A stretch of DNA of 64,000 nucleotides from Pseudomonas alkylphenolica (GTDB taxonomy: Bacteria; Pseudomonadota; Gammaproteobacteria; Pseudomonadales; Pseudomonadaceae): contig NZ_QJRG01000034.1 of assembly GCF_004025535.1 (NCBI RefSeq), positions 372,001-436,000 of the forward strand, written 5' to 3'. Below the pieces are notes generated by a model. The model was given only the letters and a program-made list of their open reading frames with translations, had not been told where the DNA came from and did not search any database. The translations under genes and the position numbers were made by a program. This document shows, one piece after another, positions 40,401-48,620 of this stretch (positions within the stretch are counted from its first letter, which is position 1; every line of letters starts with the position of its first letter).

Positions 40401-41082
40401 CCAGATAAGGCCGCAGCGTGCTGTAGGCGCGCACGATGATTTCGTTACCGATGAACGCGTCCACCTCGCCCTGATTCAACGCCTCCAAAGCACTGCTGAG
40501 ATTGGGTGCCAGAATCACCTGGCTGGTGGGATAGACCTGATGCACAACGCGGGTGTCGGCATAGCCATCGAGCAACACGATCTTCATGCCAGCAAGCGAC
40601 TTGGCGGGCAAAGGGGCGCCGCCGCGCACCACCACCATCGAGCGGTCGGGAATGTAGTCGTCGGTAAACACCAGATCCGGCACACTGCGCTCAAAGCCAT
40701 TGGCACTGGTCAGCACATCAATCGTACCCTGGTGCAGGGCTTCGATAGCTTCCTCGCGCCGGGTGAAGGCCAGCACCTGGGTCTTGACCCCCAGGCGAGC
40801 GGCCACCAGGCTCAGGTAGTCGGCGCTGATGCCCTGATAGCGATTACGATCGATGGTGATGTCTACCGGCTCATAGTCGGCCGAAGATATCCCCACCCGT
40901 AACACCCGCGCAGGGCCGAGCCACCGCTGTTCCTCCAGGCTCAGTGCAAAGGGCTCAAGCGTGGTGAACGGTGGTGCCAAGGTAAATGGCAGGCTCTGCG
41001 CAGCGTGTGCCCAGCCTCCACTGAGAATCCATAACAGGCAGGCCAGCACAAGCCCGGCTGTTCGACTGCATCCTGTGCTCAT
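37483..41082 (-). CDS. hybrid sensor kinase with two periplasmic SBP domains (RocS/BvgS-like)
   Basis: Unorthodox sensor kinase of 1199 residues. A signal peptide or first TM lies at about 8-27. Two bacterial solute-binding (SBP_bac_3) domains lie in the periplasm at about 55-275 and 295-515, a TM at about 525-550 (PPWVYWAVAAALLFGVASLIW), and a PAS domain at about 570-690. Histidine kinase follows with H721 (ATMSHEIRTPM) and N/G boxes (NLVGNALKFTH, DTGIGI, GGSGLGLSIC). The receiver has D1013 (LLLTDCNMP), and the C-terminal Hpt has H1140 (LHRLEG). Architecture matches RocS1/SadS and BvgS. The start at 41082 gives a normal signal peptide; the longer frame runs through the thrC terminator. Confidence 0.88.
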   Translation of the reverse strand: MSTGCSRTAGLVLACLLWILSGGWAHAAQSLPFTLAPPFTTLEPFALSLEEQRWLGPARVLRVGISSADYEPVDITIDRNRYQGISADYLSLVAARLGVKTQVLAFTRREEAIEALHQGTIDVLTSANGFERSVPDLVFTDDYIPDRSMVVVRGGAPLPAKSLAGMKIVLLDGYADTRVVHQVYPTSQVILAPNLSSALEALNQGEVDAFIGNEIIVRAYSTLRPYLGLQVVGPSELPAIGFAFALRAQDQLLHGLFDRALASLDESVQREILQRWTSGLGSDVAHRRVQLSAQEHQWIARHPTVTVVGSQYPPYLFRNRQGAWVGLNRDVLAAIAQLTGLQFVFKPSSSIAQSLALLEQEQADMSTTLSETPQRRAFLTFTHSLGGQSWVFIVRQANLALASLDELNGQTLALPAEHALEASIRESHPGIRLLLVDSLEQAREKVRNGQAMATIDSEVGAYGALNNDPTLKVGRGVEGKWAPDRFSVRRSAPELESILNKALEAMPVAELRALRMKWLGALAPPAPVWQRIPPWVYWAVAAALLFGVASLIWSSRLRAQIAQREKAEEALNDQLAFKRALLDGIPNPIYVRDLEGRLLSCNKSYEEAFSVRLDQVKGRRVTDNTSIPAHLSAKMHADYLDLLKDPKPVFVDRRIKLQGVPIDAYQWTVPFYSADGQLQGLLGGWIDITDRKRLEAELVEARLHAEQANRAKSAFLATMSHEIRTPMAVIIGLLELERESALASGQEPSSRLETAYRSARELIDLIGDSLDLARIEAGSLQLTPQATALVPFAESVITQFRSQALAQGLALRLQVADDAQGSYWFDPVRLRQVLINLVGNALKFTHLGQVTVEISRTGQDSPLALGLRLCVRDTGIGISEQQQRELFTPFTQATAASATEYGGSGLGLSICRQLVELMGGSISLHSVLGEGTEVEVTLMLEPVLQKQERSPSVAALRQNTPARRVLVVDDLSASRLVLMQQLEFLGHQVVAVDNGQAALALWEHEQFDLLLTDCNMPVMSGYALARAIRRLEGEQQQRVATAIIGCTANALKDERDRCLEAGMDDLLVKPVSLDRLAETISVWAPLHSFRMQALQQMTQADPAIMRRMLAELHKNLGEEQVMLNKAVSALAVDAVRASLHRLEGVACLIDAVPLAQACAALRRASQAPGPEELRTAWGALEQVLLQLDADVERELLKTP

Positions 41083-41124
41083 TGCTGCATCATCCGTGTT
41101 TCTGACCTTGGCCAGTGTAGAAAC

Positions 41125-41153
41125 AAAAAAGCCCGTCAGGGACGGGCTTTTTT
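41125..41153 (-). terminator. rho-independent terminator of thrC
   Basis: The stem GCCCGTC/GACGGGC closes a three-base loop and is flanked by A6 and T6. It lies 18 bases past the thrC stop on the minus strand and separates hom-thrC from the hybrid kinase gene. Confidence 0.92.
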
Positions 41154-41170
41154 GTGTGCCTATCGAGGGA

Positions 41171-42580
41171 TCAGAGCGGCTTGCCGCGATTGCCATGCTG
41201 ACTGACGAAGGCTTGTACCGCTTTCAGGTCGTTGGCCAGGACCGTGCAACGCTCTTCCCGAGCGAACAGGTCGCTCAGGTGGGCTGGCAGCTCCAGCGCC
41301 TTGCCGACGCCGGCCTTTTCCACCGCTTCCGGGAACTTGACCGGATGCGCGGTGCCCAGCACCACCATCGGCGTATCCAGGCTGCGGCGGCATTCGCGTG
41401 CAGCCTTGACCCCGATCGCCGTGTGCGGGTCGAGCACTTCGCCGGTCTGGGCGAAGACCTCAGCGATGGTTTCGCAGGTTTGCGCGTCATCAACGGCCAG
41501 CGAGTCGAAGAGCTTGCGCGCTTCTACCCAACGGTCCTGCTCGACGCTGAAACCGCCACCTTGCTTGAAGTTGTCCATCAAGCCGGCGATGGCGGCACCG
41601 TTGCGGCCGTGCAGATCGAACAGCAGGCGCTCGAAGTTGGAAGAAACCATGATGTCCATCGACGGCGACAAGGTCGCGTGCAGGGTTTCCTTGACGTACT
41701 GGTTGCCACTCATGAAGCGGTGCAGGATGTCGTTGCGGTTGGTCGCGACGATCAGCTGGCTGATCGGCAGGCCCATGTTGCGCGCCAGGTAACCGGCGAA
41801 GATATCGCCGAAGTTGCCGGTCGGCACCGAGAACGCCACCGAACGCGCCGGGCCGCCCAGCTGCAGGGCGGCATGGAAGTAGTAAACGATCTGGGCCATG
41901 ATCCGCGCCCAGTTGATCGAGTTCACCGCGACCAGGCGCGTGCCCTTGAGGAAGCCCTGGTCAGCGAAGCTGGCCTTGACCATTTCCTGGCAGTCATCGA
42001 AGTTGCCTTCGATGGCGATGTTGTGGATGTTCTCACCGAAGATGGTGGTCATCTGCCGGCGCTGCACTTCCGACACACGCTGGTGCGGGTGCAGGATGAA
42101 AATGTCGACGTTGTCGCAACGGCGGCAGCCTTCGATGGCCGCCGAACCGGTATCACCGCTGGTAGCACCGATGATCACCACGCGCTCGCCACGCTTGGCC
42201 AATACGTGATCAAGCAGACGGCCGAGCAGTTGCAGGGCGAAATCCTTGAACGCCAGGGTCGGGCCGTGGAACAGTTCCATCACCCATTCGTTGCTGTTCA
42301 GCTGACGCAGCGGGGCGACCGCGGCATGAGCGAACTCGCCGTAGGTTTCTTCCAGAATCTTTTTGAAATCGGCATCGGCAATGCTGCCGGTGACGAACGG
42401 ACGCATCACCCGGAAAGCCAGCTCGTGGTACGGCAGGCCGGCCCACGAAGCGATTTCTTCCTGGGTGAAACGTGGCAGGTTTTCCGGCACGTACAGGCCG
42501 CCATCGCTGGCCAGGCCTGCGAGCAGGACGTCTTCGAAATTCAGGGCCGGTGCCTGGCCGCGGGTACTGATGTAGCGCAT
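41171..42580 (-). CDS. thrC: threonine synthase
   Basis: PLP enzyme of 469 residues that converts O-phospho-L-homoserine to L-threonine, the last step of threonine synthesis. The N-terminus MRYISTRGQAPALNFEDVLL and the PLP lysine K112 (GPTLAFKDFALQ) are diagnostic, and IIGATSGDTGSAAIEG binds the cofactor phosphate. Length matches the long (type 2) threonine synthases. It follows hom by 105 bases and ends at a strong terminator. Confidence 0.96.
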   Translation of the reverse strand: MRYISTRGQAPALNFEDVLLAGLASDGGLYVPENLPRFTQEEIASWAGLPYHELAFRVMRPFVTGSIADADFKKILEETYGEFAHAAVAPLRQLNSNEWVMELFHGPTLAFKDFALQLLGRLLDHVLAKRGERVVIIGATSGDTGSAAIEGCRRCDNVDIFILHPHQRVSEVQRRQMTTIFGENIHNIAIEGNFDDCQEMVKASFADQGFLKGTRLVAVNSINWARIMAQIVYYFHAALQLGGPARSVAFSVPTGNFGDIFAGYLARNMGLPISQLIVATNRNDILHRFMSGNQYVKETLHATLSPSMDIMVSSNFERLLFDLHGRNGAAIAGLMDNFKQGGGFSVEQDRWVEARKLFDSLAVDDAQTCETIAEVFAQTGEVLDPHTAIGVKAARECRRSLDTPMVVLGTAHPVKFPEAVEKAGVGKALELPAHLSDLFAREERCTVLANDLKAVQAFVSQHGNRGKPL

Positions 42581-42623
42581 TTGTGCAAACCTTTGGTTAA
42601 AGCTTCAAGTGTCGGGCGCCGTG

Positions 42624-42658
42624 CTGCAAGTCAACGCCTTTGGGCGTCTGCCTTGCAG
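42624..42658 (-). promoter_or_regulatory. two-tier hairpin in the hom-thrC spacer
   Basis: CTGCAAG (42624-42630) pairs with CTTGCAG (42652-42658), enclosing ACGCC (42634-42638) with GGCGT (42643-42647). It sits in the 105-base spacer between hom and thrC. There is no U-run. It may affect thrC translation or mRNA processing. Confidence 0.35.
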
Positions 42659-42685
42659 TCGGCAGCCTGGCGCTTGCCGCTGTTA

Positions 42686-43990
42686 TCAATTCAGTTGTTC
42701 GACGCGGATACGCACCACGTTGCCGATCACGTCCTGCAGGGCTTCCAGGGCGGTGATGGCATCGTTCATGCGTTGCTCAAGCACACGATGGGTCAGCAGG
42801 ATCATTGGCACCAGGCCGTCCTGTTCCTCGACTTCCTTCTGCATGATCGATTCGATATTGATACCGCGCTCCGAAAGGATGCTGGCCACCTGGGCAAGCA
42901 CGCCCGGGTGATCCTTGGCCTGAATCCGCAGGTAGTAGGCAGACTCGCAAGCCTCGATCGGCAGGATCGGGTGCGCCGACAGCGAATCCGGCTGGAAGGC
43001 CAGGTGCGGTACACGGTTCTCCGGGTCGGACGTCATTGCGCGGACTACATCCACCAGGTCGGCAACCACGGACGAGGCGGTCGGCTCCATACCGGCACCG
43101 GCGCCGTAGAACAGGGTGGAGCCAGCAGCGTCGCCGTTGACCATTACCGCGTTCATGACGCCGTTGACGTTGGCAATCAGACGGTCGGCCGGGATCAGTG
43201 TCGGGTGAACCCGCAACTCGATGCCATTGACGGTGCTGCGCGCCACGCCCAGGTGCTTGATGCGATAGCCCAGCGCTTCGGCGTAGTTGACGTCGGCGGT
43301 GGTCAGCTGGGTAATGCCTTCGGTGTAAGCCTTGTCGAACTGCAGCGGAATACCAAAGGCGATGGAGGCCAGGATAGTCAGCTTGTGGGCCGCATCGATG
43401 CCTTCAACGTCGAAGGTCGGGTCGGCTTCGGCATAACCCAGCGCCTGGGCTTCAGCCAGCACGTCGGGGAAGGCACGGCCCTTCTCGCGCATTTCGGTGA
43501 GAATGAAGTTACCGGTGCCGTTGATGATGCCGGCCACCCAGTTGATGCGGTTGGCCGAGAGGCCTTCGCGGATCGCCTTGATTACCGGGATGCCACCGGC
43601 CACGGCCGCTTCGAAGGCGACGATAACGCCCTTCTCGCGCGCCTTGGCGAAGATCTCGTTACCGTGCACGGCGATCAGCGCCTTGTTGGCGGTGACCACG
43701 TGCTTGCCATTGTCGATGGCCTTGAGTACCAGATCGCGGGCCACGGTGTAGCCACCGATCAGCTCGATGACAATGTCGATTTCCGGGTTCGTTGCGACCT
43801 CGAATACATCAGCGGTAATGGGGGTACCGGTAATCTGGCAATTCGGGTTTGGCGAACGCATGGCAATCTGTGCCACTTCGATACCACGCCCGGCACGGCG
43901 GGCGATTTCCTCGGCGTTACGCTGAAGTACATTGAAGGTACCGCCACCGACGGTCCCCAACCCACAGATGCCTACTTTGACCGGTTTCAC
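42686..43990 (-). CDS. hom: homoserine dehydrogenase
   Basis: NAD(P)-dependent enzyme of 434 residues that reduces aspartate semialdehyde to homoserine, the branch point to methionine and threonine. The Rossmann motif is GICGLGTVGGGTFN at the N-terminus, the catalytic core includes VTANKALIAVHG and INGTGNFIL (homoserine dehydrogenase signature), and a C-terminal ACT domain starts near 350 (YYLRIQAKDHPGVLAQVASIL), fitting feedback control by threonine. Start is GTG at 43990 with GGGGAG at good distance; the open frame extends 20 codons further. It lies 81 bases after dsbC. Confidence 0.95.
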   Translation of the reverse strand: MKPVKVGICGLGTVGGGTFNVLQRNAEEIARRAGRGIEVAQIAMRSPNPNCQITGTPITADVFEVATNPEIDIVIELIGGYTVARDLVLKAIDNGKHVVTANKALIAVHGNEIFAKAREKGVIVAFEAAVAGGIPVIKAIREGLSANRINWVAGIINGTGNFILTEMREKGRAFPDVLAEAQALGYAEADPTFDVEGIDAAHKLTILASIAFGIPLQFDKAYTEGITQLTTADVNYAEALGYRIKHLGVARSTVNGIELRVHPTLIPADRLIANVNGVMNAVMVNGDAAGSTLFYGAGAGMEPTASSVVADLVDVVRAMTSDPENRVPHLAFQPDSLSAHPILPIEACESAYYLRIQAKDHPGVLAQVASILSERGINIESIMQKEVEEQDGLVPMILLTHRVLEQRMNDAITALEALQDVIGNVVRIRVEQLN

Positions 43991-44071
43991 TGTGAACTCC
44001 CCATTGAACGAACGGCGCGAAGCCATTCGTGAAAACAGCCGTCTCCCCATGGTGACGGCTCGCTTGTTGAT

Positions 44072-44806
44072 TTATTTGCTGCCGGCGAGCGCCAGCTTGG
44101 CTACCTGTGGAGCCGGTTGATAACCCGGAATCACCTGACCGTCTTCAAGCACGATGGCCGGGGTGCCGTTGACACCAATCGACTGACCCAGCTGGAATTG
44201 CTTGCTGACCGGGTTGGCGCACTTGGCAGCCTTGATTTCTTTGCCGTCGATCATATTGTCCAGCGCCGCTTTACGGTCGCTGGAGCACCAGACGGCTTGC
44301 AGCTGTTCATCGCCCGGGGAGCCGAGGCCTTGGCGCGGGAAGGCAACGTAACGCACTTCGATACCGCGACGGTTTAACTCAGGCACTTCGGCGTGCAGCT
44401 TGTGGCAATACGGGCAGGTCGTGTCGGTAAACACAGTGATGTGCGATTTGGTTTCGCCCTTGGCAGGATAAACCACCATCTCGGCGGCTGGAATAGCATT
44501 GATGCTCTTGGCGATGGCCTGACGCTCGGTTTTTTCCGTCAGGTTGACCGGCTTGCCGTCCTGGATCTGGTACAGGTAGCCCTGCATGACGAACTGACCA
44601 TCGGGGCTGGCGTAAAGCACGCGGCCACCTTCGAGCTTGACTTCGTACAGCCCGTTCAGCGGACTGGAGGCAACGCTGTCGACCGGCACACCCAGTTCCA
44701 GGGTTTGCAGGGTCTTGCGGATCGCCTGCTCGGCGGTGTCGGTGGCAGCGGCAAAAGTACTGACCAACGCCAGGGCGGCGGTGGCGATAATCTGGGTCAC
44801 GCGCAT
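44072..44806 (-). CDS. dsbC: DsbC, periplasmic thiol-disulfide isomerase
   Basis: Periplasmic disulfide isomerase of 244 residues. The signal peptide is about 1-21 (IIATAALALVSTFAAA). An N-terminal dimerisation domain (about 22-80) precedes the thioredoxin-fold domain with active-site C131-P-Y-C134 (FTDTTCPYC). The cis-proline loop is in VNGTPAIVL. A second cysteine pair, in AVWCSSD and AAKCANP, fits the structural disulfide of DsbC. It is located between xerD and hom, the usual Pseudomonas order, 145 bases from xerD. Confidence 0.95.
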   Translation of the reverse strand: MRVTQIIATAALALVSTFAAATDTAEQAIRKTLQTLELGVPVDSVASSPLNGLYEVKLEGGRVLYASPDGQFVMQGYLYQIQDGKPVNLTEKTERQAIAKSINAIPAAEMVVYPAKGETKSHITVFTDTTCPYCHKLHAEVPELNRRGIEVRYVAFPRQGLGSPGDEQLQAVWCSSDRKAALDNMIDGKEIKAAKCANPVSKQFQLGQSIGVNGTPAIVLEDGQVIPGYQPAPQVAKLALAGSK

Positions 44807-44950
44807 GGGAACTCCTGAAGGCGGGCAAAGGGCCGATCAAGCAACGCAGGTCTGAAACGACGGCGGCCAGACGGTCCTTGATGCAAACCGCCCAAGCCTA
44901 CCACATCATGCCCGCACAGACCGCCCCCGGCCGATACAAGCCCTGCAGGC

Positions 44951-45847
44951 TCAGCCTCGTGGGTGATGGCGCGCGTGCATCTCCTGCAGACGGGCGCGAG
45001 CGACGTGGGTATAGATCTGCGTCGTAGACAGGTCACTGTGGCCGAGCAGCATCTGCACCACCCGTAAATCGGCGCCGTGGTTGAGCAGGTGCGTGGCAAA
45101 GGCGTGGCGCAAGGTGTGCGGTGACAGGCTCTTGCCGATGCCGGCCACTTGCGCCTGATGCTTGATCCGGTGCCAGAAGGTCTGCCGGGTCATCTGTTCG
45201 CCACGCTGACTGGGAAACAGCACGTCACTCGGGCGTCCGCCCAGCAGCTCATTGCGCCCGTCGCGCACGTAGCGCTCAAGCCATACCACCGCCTCTTCCC
45301 CCATCGGCACCAGGCGTTCCTTGCTGCCCTTGCCCATTACCCGCAGTACACCTTGACGAAGATTGACCTGATCCAGGGTCAGACTGACCAGTTCGGTCAC
45401 GCGCAAGCCACAGGCGTAGAGCACTTCAAGCATGGCGCGGTCGCGCTGGCCAATCGGCTCACTCAGGTCGGGGGCCTGCAACAGCGCCTCAACGTCCTCT
45501 TCAGACAGGGACTTGGGCAACGGGCGCCCCAACTGCGGCATTTCGACCTGCAATGTCGGGTCAACACCAATTAGTTTCTCCCGCAGCAAATACCGATAAA
45601 AGCCACGTACACCGGAGAGAAAGCGCGCGGTTGAGCGCGGCTTGTAGCCCTGGTCAAGACGCCAGGCGAGGTGATCGAGGATCAGCTCGCGCCCGGCGTC
45701 CGGCAACGCCACGTGCTGCTCCTGCAACCAGCCGTTGAACAAGGTCAGGTCACTGCGGTACGACTCGCGAGTGTTGTCCGCCAGGCCTTTTTCCAGCCAC
45801 AGGGCGTCGAGAAACTGATCGATCAAGGGGTGTTCAATGGCAGGCAT
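44951..45847 (-). CDS. xerD: XerD tyrosine recombinase
   Basis: Site-specific recombinase of 298 residues that acts with XerC at dif to resolve chromosome dimers. All six catalytic residues are present: R149 (CGLRVTEL), K173 (MGKGSK), H244 and R247 (HTLRHAFA), H270 (LLGHSDL) and Y279 (TQIYTHV), almost the same numbering as E. coli XerD. It is upstream of dsbC and divergent from the antiporter gene, 75 bases away. It is a housekeeping gene here, not a mark of an integrated element. Confidence 0.96.
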   Translation of the reverse strand: MPAIEHPLIDQFLDALWLEKGLADNTRESYRSDLTLFNGWLQEQHVALPDAGRELILDHLAWRLDQGYKPRSTARFLSGVRGFYRYLLREKLIGVDPTLQVEMPQLGRPLPKSLSEEDVEALLQAPDLSEPIGQRDRAMLEVLYACGLRVTELVSLTLDQVNLRQGVLRVMGKGSKERLVPMGEEAVVWLERYVRDGRNELLGGRPSDVLFPSQRGEQMTRQTFWHRIKHQAQVAGIGKSLSPHTLRHAFATHLLNHGADLRVVQMLLGHSDLSTTQIYTHVARARLQEMHARHHPRG

Positions 45848-45922
45848 GACAACTCGGCGGCATATAACAAAACAGAAATTAGCCGCTAGTCTTCCATAAC
45901 ACGGTCAGCATAGGGAGCTTGA

Positions 45923-47740
45923 ATGAACGAACAACAGATATTGCTGACCTTCGGTGGCATCGGAGCCGCCGCCCTCGCCTGCCAATGGCTGGCCTGGCGC
46001 CTGAAGTTGCCCGCCATCCTGTTTCTGTTGCTCAGCGGCATTCTCGCCGGGCCAGTCCTGGGCTGGCTCGACCCGCAGGCCATGTTCGGCCCGCTGCTGA
46101 TGCCCCTGGTGTCCCTGGCGGTCGCCCTGATCCTGTTCGAAGGCAGCCTGACCCTGCACCTCTCGCAATGGCGCGAAATCGGCAGCGTTGTGCAGCGCAT
46201 GGTGACCCTCGGGGCGTTGTCGACCTGGGTGATCATTACCGTTGCCACACACTGGCTGCTCGGTTTCGACTGGCTGCTGGCGACACTGTTCGGCACCCTC
46301 ACCCTGGTCACCGGGCCGACCGTGATCGTGCCGATGCTGCGCGTGGTGCGGCCCAAGTCGACGATTGCCAACATCCTGCGTTGGGAAGGTATTGTCATCG
46401 ACCCCATCGGCGCACTGCTCGCCGTTGTGGTGTACAGCTTCATCATTGCCAGCGCCGAAGGTAACGGCCTTACCCATAGCCTGATCACTTTTGCCGGGGT
46501 GATCCTCTGTGGCAGCGCCTTCGGTGCCGCCGGCGGCTGGATACTGGGACAGGTCATGCGCGAGCAGTGGTTGCCCGAGTACCTGCACAACCTGGCGTCA
46601 TTGGCTGCCGTGCTGGGCATTTTCATCGCATCGAACCAGGTGATGCACGAATCCGGCTTGCTCGCGGTGACCATCATGGGCATGTGGTTGGCAAACATGA
46701 AGGGCGTGGATGTCCGGCAGATCCTGCACTTCAAGGAGAACCTGAGCGTACTGCTGATTTCCGGTCTGTTCATCCTGCTCGCCGCACGCTTGGACCTGCA
46801 TGCCCTGATCGGTCTTGGGCCGGCGGTGCTTGCACTGTTGCTGGTAATCCAGCTGATCGCCCGACCGCTGAACGTCGCACTGTCGACCTGGGGCTCACAA
46901 CTGAACTGGCGCGAGCGGGCCCTGCTCAGCTGGATTGCCCCGCGCGGGATCGTAGCGGCGGCGGTGTCGGCAATCTTCGCCATTCGCCTGCATGAGGCCG
47001 GCCACGAGGGCGCCCTGCTGCTGGTGCCGCTGACCTTTGCAGTGATCATCGGCACCGTAGTGCTGCAAAGCGCTACGGCACGACCGCTGGCGCGCCTGCT
47101 GAACGTTGCCGAACCTGCCCCCAGCGGCTTTCTGATTGTCGGTGCCAACCCTCCGGCAAGGGTCATTGCCAAAGCGTTGCAACAACTCAATTGCCGGGTA
47201 CTGCTGACCGATTCGAGTTGGGAAAACATTCGCGCCGCGCGAATGGAAGGGCTGCCCACCTACTTTGGCAACCCGGCTTCACAGCATGCCGACGCCCACC
47301 TGGACCTGGTCGGCCTCGGCCACCTGCTTGGACTTTCGCCCTCGGGAGAGCTGAATACCCTGGCCTGCGCACGCTTTCGACATGACTTCGGCCACGCAAG
47401 GTTGTTCGTCCTCGCCAGTGGCCTGGAGGCACGGCGCAGCGACAAGCACCGTGCCAGCGATGAGCATCGCGGGCACGTCCTGGGTTCCCAGGCCCTGACT
47501 TACGTGCAGTTGGCCAACCAGTTACATCAAGGCGCCGAGCTTTACAGCACCCATCTGACCGACACCTTCGGCTGGGAGGATTATCAGGCACTGCATGGCG
47601 ATCGGGCGACCTTGCTGTTTGCCCGGGACAGCAGCGACTGGGTACATGTGTTCGGACCGGACAGCGTGCTCAAGCCAGGGGCCGGGTGGACGGTGGTGGC
47701 CCTTATTCAACCTGCTACGAGCGACTCAGAATCCGGGTAG
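45923..47740 (+). CDS. CPA1-family Na+/H+ antiporter with TrkA-like domain
   Basis: Monovalent cation/proton antiporter of 605 residues. About 12 helices span residues 1-390 (LILFEGSLTLHL, LTLVTGPTVIVPMLR, GIVIDPIGALLAVVVYSF, APRGIVAAAVSAIFA). The cytoplasmic C-terminus from about 395 has a nucleotide-binding TrkA-like fold (FLIVGANPPARVIAKALQQ). This architecture is that of NhaP-like antiporters with a regulatory domain. It is divergent from xerD, and its last 15 bases overlap the 3' end of the thioesterase gene on the other strand. Confidence 0.88.
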   Translation: MNEQQILLTFGGIGAAALACQWLAWRLKLPAILFLLLSGILAGPVLGWLDPQAMFGPLLMPLVSLAVALILFEGSLTLHLSQWREIGSVVQRMVTLGALSTWVIITVATHWLLGFDWLLATLFGTLTLVTGPTVIVPMLRVVRPKSTIANILRWEGIVIDPIGALLAVVVYSFIIASAEGNGLTHSLITFAGVILCGSAFGAAGGWILGQVMREQWLPEYLHNLASLAAVLGIFIASNQVMHESGLLAVTIMGMWLANMKGVDVRQILHFKENLSVLLISGLFILLAARLDLHALIGLGPAVLALLLVIQLIARPLNVALSTWGSQLNWRERALLSWIAPRGIVAAAVSAIFAIRLHEAGHEGALLLVPLTFAVIIGTVVLQSATARPLARLLNVAEPAPSGFLIVGANPPARVIAKALQQLNCRVLLTDSSWENIRAARMEGLPTYFGNPASQHADAHLDLVGLGHLLGLSPSGELNTLACARFRHDFGHARLFVLASGLEARRSDKHRASDEHRGHVLGSQALTYVQLANQLHQGAELYSTHLTDTFGWEDYQALHGDRATLLFARDSSDWVHVFGPDSVLKPGAGWTVVALIQPATSDSESG

Positions 47741-48133
47741 CACAGGCACAGGGCGCTTGTCTTCGTCGATTGCGACAAAGCTGAACAGGCCGTGAATGGC
47801 TTTTTCACGGCTGTCGCAGCTCATGCTTTCGACAAACACTTCAACCTCGACCTTGAGGCTGGTGTTACCCACACTGGCCACCCGTCCTACCAGCTCGACA
47901 ATGGAACCCGCCGCAATCGGGTGCTTGAAGTCGATGCGGTCGGTAGACACGGTCACCAGCGGCAAACGGCAGAACCGGGTGGCGGCGATGAACGAGACTT
48001 CGTCCATCCAGGCCAGGGCGGTGCCGCCAAACAGGGTGTTGTGGTGGTTGGTGGTAGACGGGAACACCGCCTTGGTCACGCGGGTCACCGACAATTCGGT
48101 GCGGCGTTCGATTTCCTGCTCTCTGGGACTCAT
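47726..48133 (-). CDS. acyl-CoA thioesterase, hotdog fold (YciA-like)
   Basis: Acyl-CoA thioesterase of 135 residues. The sequence TNHHNTLFGGTALAWMDE carries the conserved hotdog active-site aspartate region, and VTVSTDRIDFKHPIAAGSIVELVGRV is typical of YciA/BACH thioesterases. It is separated from rplS by the terminator at 48166-48193 and ends inside the 3' end of the antiporter gene (15-base tail-to-tail overlap). Confidence 0.88.
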   Translation of the reverse strand: MSPREQEIERRTELSVTRVTKAVFPSTTNHHNTLFGGTALAWMDEVSFIAATRFCRLPLVTVSTDRIDFKHPIAAGSIVELVGRVASVGNTSLKVEVEVFVESMSCDSREKAIHGLFSFVAIDEDKRPVPVLPGF

Positions 48134-48165
48134 TCACTTCACATCTGGGACAAATTGCAGACAAC

Positions 48166-48193
48166 AAAAAAGCAGCCCGAAGGCTGCTTTTTT
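48166..48193. terminator. terminator of the rpsP-rimM-trmD-rplS operon
   Basis: The stem GCAGCC/GGCTGC closes a CGAA loop and is flanked by A6 and T6. It lies 34 bases beyond the rplS stop and just before the thioesterase gene. Confidence 0.92.
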
Positions 48194-48227
48194 CGCATGG
48201 CGGCCGAAGCTGCCGGTCAAACTGTCA

Positions 48228-48578
48228 TCAGGACAGTTTTTCCTTGATGCGAGCGGCTTTACCGGACAGGTCGCGCAGGTAGTACAGCTTGGCTTTACGC
48301 ACGTCACCACGACGTTTCACGGCCAGGCTGTCGATTTGCGGGCTGTAGGTCTGGAAAGTACGCTCAACACCAACACCGTTGGAGATCTTGCGAACAGTGA
48401 AAGCACTGTTCAGACCACGGTTACGCTTGGCGATGACAACGCCTTCAAAGGCCTGCAGACGCGAACGATCGCCTTCCTTCACTTTCACCTGAACGACAAC
48501 GGTGTCGCCCGGGGCAAAGGTCGGGATCTCTTTGGACATCTGCTCAGCTTCGATCTGCTGAATGATTTTGTTGGTCAT
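48228..48578 (-). CDS. rplS: 50S ribosomal protein L19
   Basis: Ribosomal protein L19, 116 residues, at the 30S-50S interface. The sequence [26 protein letters not shown] and [24 protein letters not shown] is unmistakable. It is the last gene of the rpsP-rimM-trmD-rplS operon, 42 bases after trmD with a GGAG-type site, and ends before a strong terminator. Confidence 0.98.
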   Translation of the reverse strand: MTNKIIQQIEAEQMSKEIPTFAPGDTVVVQVKVKEGDRSRLQAFEGVVIAKRNRGLNSAFTVRKISNGVGVERTFQTYSPQIDSLAVKRRGDVRKAKLYYLRDLSGKAARIKEKLS

Positions 48579-48620
48579 GCTGTGCTCCTAAGGTAAATCG
48601 TCGGATCTACCATCGATACG

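Noticed and set aside
40961..44032. Very long open frame (over 1000 codons) on the plus strand
   Set aside because: It lies opposite kinase 5' end, thrC and hom, whose protein families are certain. The translated sequence is rich in H, Q, R and G and lacks domain motifs, as expected for the complement of GC-rich genes.
44951..45847. Tyrosine recombinase as sign of an integrated mobile element
   Set aside because: All features match housekeeping XerD in its usual place before dsbC; no attachment repeats or cargo genes are seen.
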